Part shown: positions 62,454 through 64,000 of the stretch, piece by piece
Position numbering within the stretch: position 1 is the stretch's first letter
Layout of the letters: each line of letters begins with the position of its first letter
Position numbers and translations under genes: made by a program
The notes under the pieces: generated by a model
The model's input: the letters and a program-made list of their open reading frames with translations, nothing else
Told to the model about the DNA's origin: nothing
Databases searched by the model: none
Assembly (NCBI RefSeq): GCF_014207135.1
Contig: NZ_JACHCC010000007.1
Coordinates: forward strand, 310,001 to 374,000
Length of the DNA stretch: 64,000 bases
Origin: Pedobacter cryoconitis
GTDB taxonomy: Bacteria > Bacteroidota > Bacteroidia > Sphingobacteriales > Sphingobacteriaceae
Direction: 5' to 3'

Positions 62454-63503
62454 ATGAAGAAGATTTTAATAACCGGTGGTGCAGGATTTATCGGTTCTCA
62501 CGTAGTGAGAAGATTTGTGAATAAGTATCCTGATTATCAAATTATAAACCTGGATAAACTAACTTATGCAGGTAATCTTGCCAACCTGACAGATATCGAA
62601 GCAAATCCTAATTACAGATTTGTAAAGGCAGATATAACTGATGCCGAGGAAATCAATGCTTTGTTCAGAGAGGAGAATTTTGATGCAGTAATTCACCTGG
62701 CTGCAGAATCTCATGTTGACAGGTCGATTACTGATCCGACTGCATTTGTAATGACGAATGTCATTGGTACTGTAAATCTGCTGAATGCAGCAAGGGAATT
62801 CTGGAAAGGGGATTATCAGACAAAGCGGTTTTATCATGTATCAACGGATGAAGTTTATGGTGCACTGGGTGATACAGGAATGTTTACTGAAAGTACTGGT
62901 TATGATCCTCATAGCCCTTATTCTGCTTCTAAAGCAAGTTCAGATCATTTTGTAAGGGCTTATCATGATACTTACGGACTGGATGTCGTGATTTCGAATT
63001 GTTCAAATAATTATGGTTCTCATCATTTTCCTGAAAAATTAATTCCACTGGCTATTAATAATATCAAGAATAATCTTCCTGTTCCTGTTTATGGTAAAGG
63101 AGAGAATATCCGGGACTGGTTATGGGTAGAAGATCATGCACGTGCAATTGATGTCATCTTCCATGAAGCAAAAACAGGGGAAACTTATAATATCGGCGGA
63201 CATAATGAATGGAAAAATATTGACCTGATTCACTTGCTTTGCAAAATTATGGACCAGAAACTGGGACGCACAGATGGGGAGTCGGCAAAACTGATTACGT
63301 TTGTTACTGACCGGGCAGGACATGACTTGCGCTATGCAATCGATTCGACGAAATTGCAGGAAAAACTGAACTGGGTTCCGAGTTTGCAATTTGAAGAGGG
63401 ACTGGAGAAAACTGTAGCGTGGTATCTGGAGAACGAAGAATGGCTCACGAACGTTACCTCAGGAAATTATCAGAAATACTACGAGACACAGTATAACAGA
63501 TAG
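62454..63503 (+). CDS. rfbB: dTDP-glucose 4,6-dehydratase, copy 2
   Basis: This 349-residue enzyme is a close paralogue of the gene at 34749. It has the same GGAGFIGSHVVRRF, HLAAESHVDRSI, VSTDEVYGALGDTG, SPYSASKASSDHFVRAYH and GKGENIRDWLWVEDHA blocks. It is the last gene of the ugd-uxs-galE unit and provides dTDP-4-keto-6-deoxyglucose. No rfbA, rfbC or rfbD follows within the window. Two very large hairpins start 28 bp after its stop. Confidence 0.93.
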   Translation: MKKILITGGAGFIGSHVVRRFVNKYPDYQIINLDKLTYAGNLANLTDIEANPNYRFVKADITDAEEINALFREENFDAVIHLAAESHVDRSITDPTAFVMTNVIGTVNLLNAAREFWKGDYQTKRFYHVSTDEVYGALGDTGMFTESTGYDPHSPYSASKASSDHFVRAYHDTYGLDVVISNCSNNYGSHHFPEKLIPLAINNIKNNLPVPVYGKGENIRDWLWVEDHARAIDVIFHEAKTGETYNIGGHNEWKNIDLIHLLCKIMDQKLGRTDGESAKLITFVTDRAGHDLRYAIDSTKLQEKLNWVPSLQFEEGLEKTVAWYLENEEWLTNVTSGNYQKYYETQYNR

Positions 63504-63530
63504 ACGGAGGTTTCTTCGCTGATAGAGATC

Positions 63531-63616
63531 AAAAAAATTGGTTGCTGTTTTTTTTTGGCCGGTTATGTCTTCTTTGAAGCCATAAATGCCAAAAAAAACA
63601 GCAACCAATTTTTTTT
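63531..63616. repeat. Large hairpin 1 (about 86 bases) after rfbB
   Basis: The arm 63531-63559 pairs with 63588-63616 nearly perfectly (28 paired bases with one extra T). The core TTGGTTGCTG is complemented by CAGCAACCAA. The 28-base loop holds a further inner stem (TTATG/CATAA and CTTC/GAAG). A T run ends the second arm, so it may serve as a powerful terminator for the operon, but the arm length is far beyond a usual terminator. Confidence 0.8.
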
Positions 63617-63622
63617 CACCAC

Positions 63623-63675
63623 CAGAAATACTACCCGGTTTATCTTTGATAAAGAAAAACCGGATAGTATTTCTG
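63623..63675. repeat. Large hairpin 2 (about 53 bases) next to hairpin 1
   Basis: The arm 63623-63647 pairs with 63651-63675 at 23 of 25 positions, with a 3-base loop. Outer pairing is CAGAAATACTA with TAGTATTTCTG, and the inner is CCGGTTT with AAACCGG. One mismatch is a G-U pair if read on the minus strand. It begins 6 bases after hairpin 1. There is no gene inside; the pair lies between convergent genes. Confidence 0.8.
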
Positions 63676-63759
63676 ATAATTTCCTTCGGACCTTAAATAG
63701 ATATCCGTGCATGGAGCATAGTATGTTATGCATACAGCATAAAATACATTATTTCTTTT

Positions 63760-64000
63760 CTACGGATGACTTTCTGCATAATCGGAAAGACCCCTGGCAA
63801 AATCATAGAACATGTTCTGAAATATCCTGTTCTTTAAGAATGATTGAAAGGGGCGGAGATAACTCCGAAGGTTATAATACACATGCCAGGTAATGAGTGT
63901 CCCATTTCCCTGTGGGGTAAAAAGAATATCTTCTACCATCTGGGATACAATGGGGACACTAAGGGCATCGGAACTAAATGCAAATCGCTTTCCCATATCC
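63760..64000 (-). CDS. SRPBCC-family protein (5' end beyond window)
   Basis: Only the C-terminal 79 or so codons are visible; the stop TAG is at 63762-63760 and the frame stays open to the right edge. The visible sequence has VEDILFTPQGNGTLITWHVY and RSYLRPFQSFLKNRIFQNMF, like the end of polyketide-cyclase/dehydrase (START/SRPBCC) proteins with a GNGT-xxTW strand and a long C-terminal helix. It is therefore a small-molecule-binding fold protein of unknown ligand. An ATG at 63996-63994 is likely internal, since family members are about 140-190 residues. Confidence 0.55.
   Translation of the reverse strand, partial: DMGKRFAFSSDALSVPIVSQMVEDILFTPQGNGTLITWHVYYNLRSYLRPFQSFLKNRIFQNMFYDFARGLSDYAESHP

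Noticed and set aside
63555..63893. Plus-strand 112-codon frame after rfbB
   Set aside because: It runs through both hairpins and over the SRPBCC-like gene; composition is unlike a real protein.
1..64000. tRNA, rRNA, CRISPR arrays, intact insertion sequences
   Set aside because: I read the intergenic regions and found no tRNA-like cloverleaf, regularly spaced repeats or transposase gene.

Overview
The window looks like chromosomal DNA from a Bacteroidota bacterium of the Sphingobacteriaceae, most like Pedobacter. This is inferred from low GC content, a type IX secretion C-terminal sorting domain, TAnnTTTG-type promoter boxes, almost no Shine-Dalgarno sequences, a Wzi/Wza/Wzc export set of Bacteroidota style, and the character of the housekeeping proteins. 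I saw no rRNA, tRNA, CRISPR array or intact insertion sequence.

Region 1 (1-7111, minus strand) is a run of seven secreted-protein genes. It holds three DUF4402 proteins, a PapD-like periplasmic chaperone, a tail-fibre-like surface protein, a beta-strand-repeat protein and a T9SS cargo protein. Two complete DUF4402 proteins end in an alternating hydrophobic strand with a penultimate tyrosine, as chaperone-usher pilins do. The cluster may therefore encode a surface fibre; no usher is visible and the cluster runs off the left edge.

Region 2 (7325-12433) holds a YcaQ/AlkX-type DNA repair protein, a GH95-like glycosidase and a cation diffusion facilitator with a threefold-repeated cytoplasmic domain.

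Region 3 (12434-39110) is a large exopolysaccharide locus. It has a CpsB-type phosphatase, Wza, Wzc, a flippase, a nitroreductase-family protein, a pyruvyl transferase, a Wzy-like polymerase, four glycosyltransferases, a GH99-like protein, an acetyltransferase and an SGNH hydrolase. A convergent ugd-manC-wzi operon follows, then a WcaJ-type initiating transferase with rfbB-rfbD-rfbA. A PAS-LuxR regulator closes the region. Four copies of a 16-bp inverted repeat (TACCTA-N4-TAGGTA type) lie upstream of cpsB, wza, wcaJ and the regulator gene. Three of them are 45-46 bp from a -7-like box, which suggests a shared regulator. No rfbC is present.

Region 4 (39111-58350) is mostly housekeeping: adk, obg, kbl, pheS, rlmD, ispH, hemH and waaA. 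Mixed in are a TonB-dependent receptor, a bestrophin-like channel, a LexA-like regulator, a Rieske-like lipoprotein coupled to a TetR regulator, a GIN-domain protein, and a GT2-like membrane protein that seems to have lost its catalytic acids.

Region 5 (58490-63503) is a nucleotide-sugar operon: a second ugd, a UDP-glucuronate decarboxylase, galE, an unknown helical protein and a second rfbB. It is followed by two very large adjacent hairpins and the 3' end of an SRPBCC-family gene on the minus strand.
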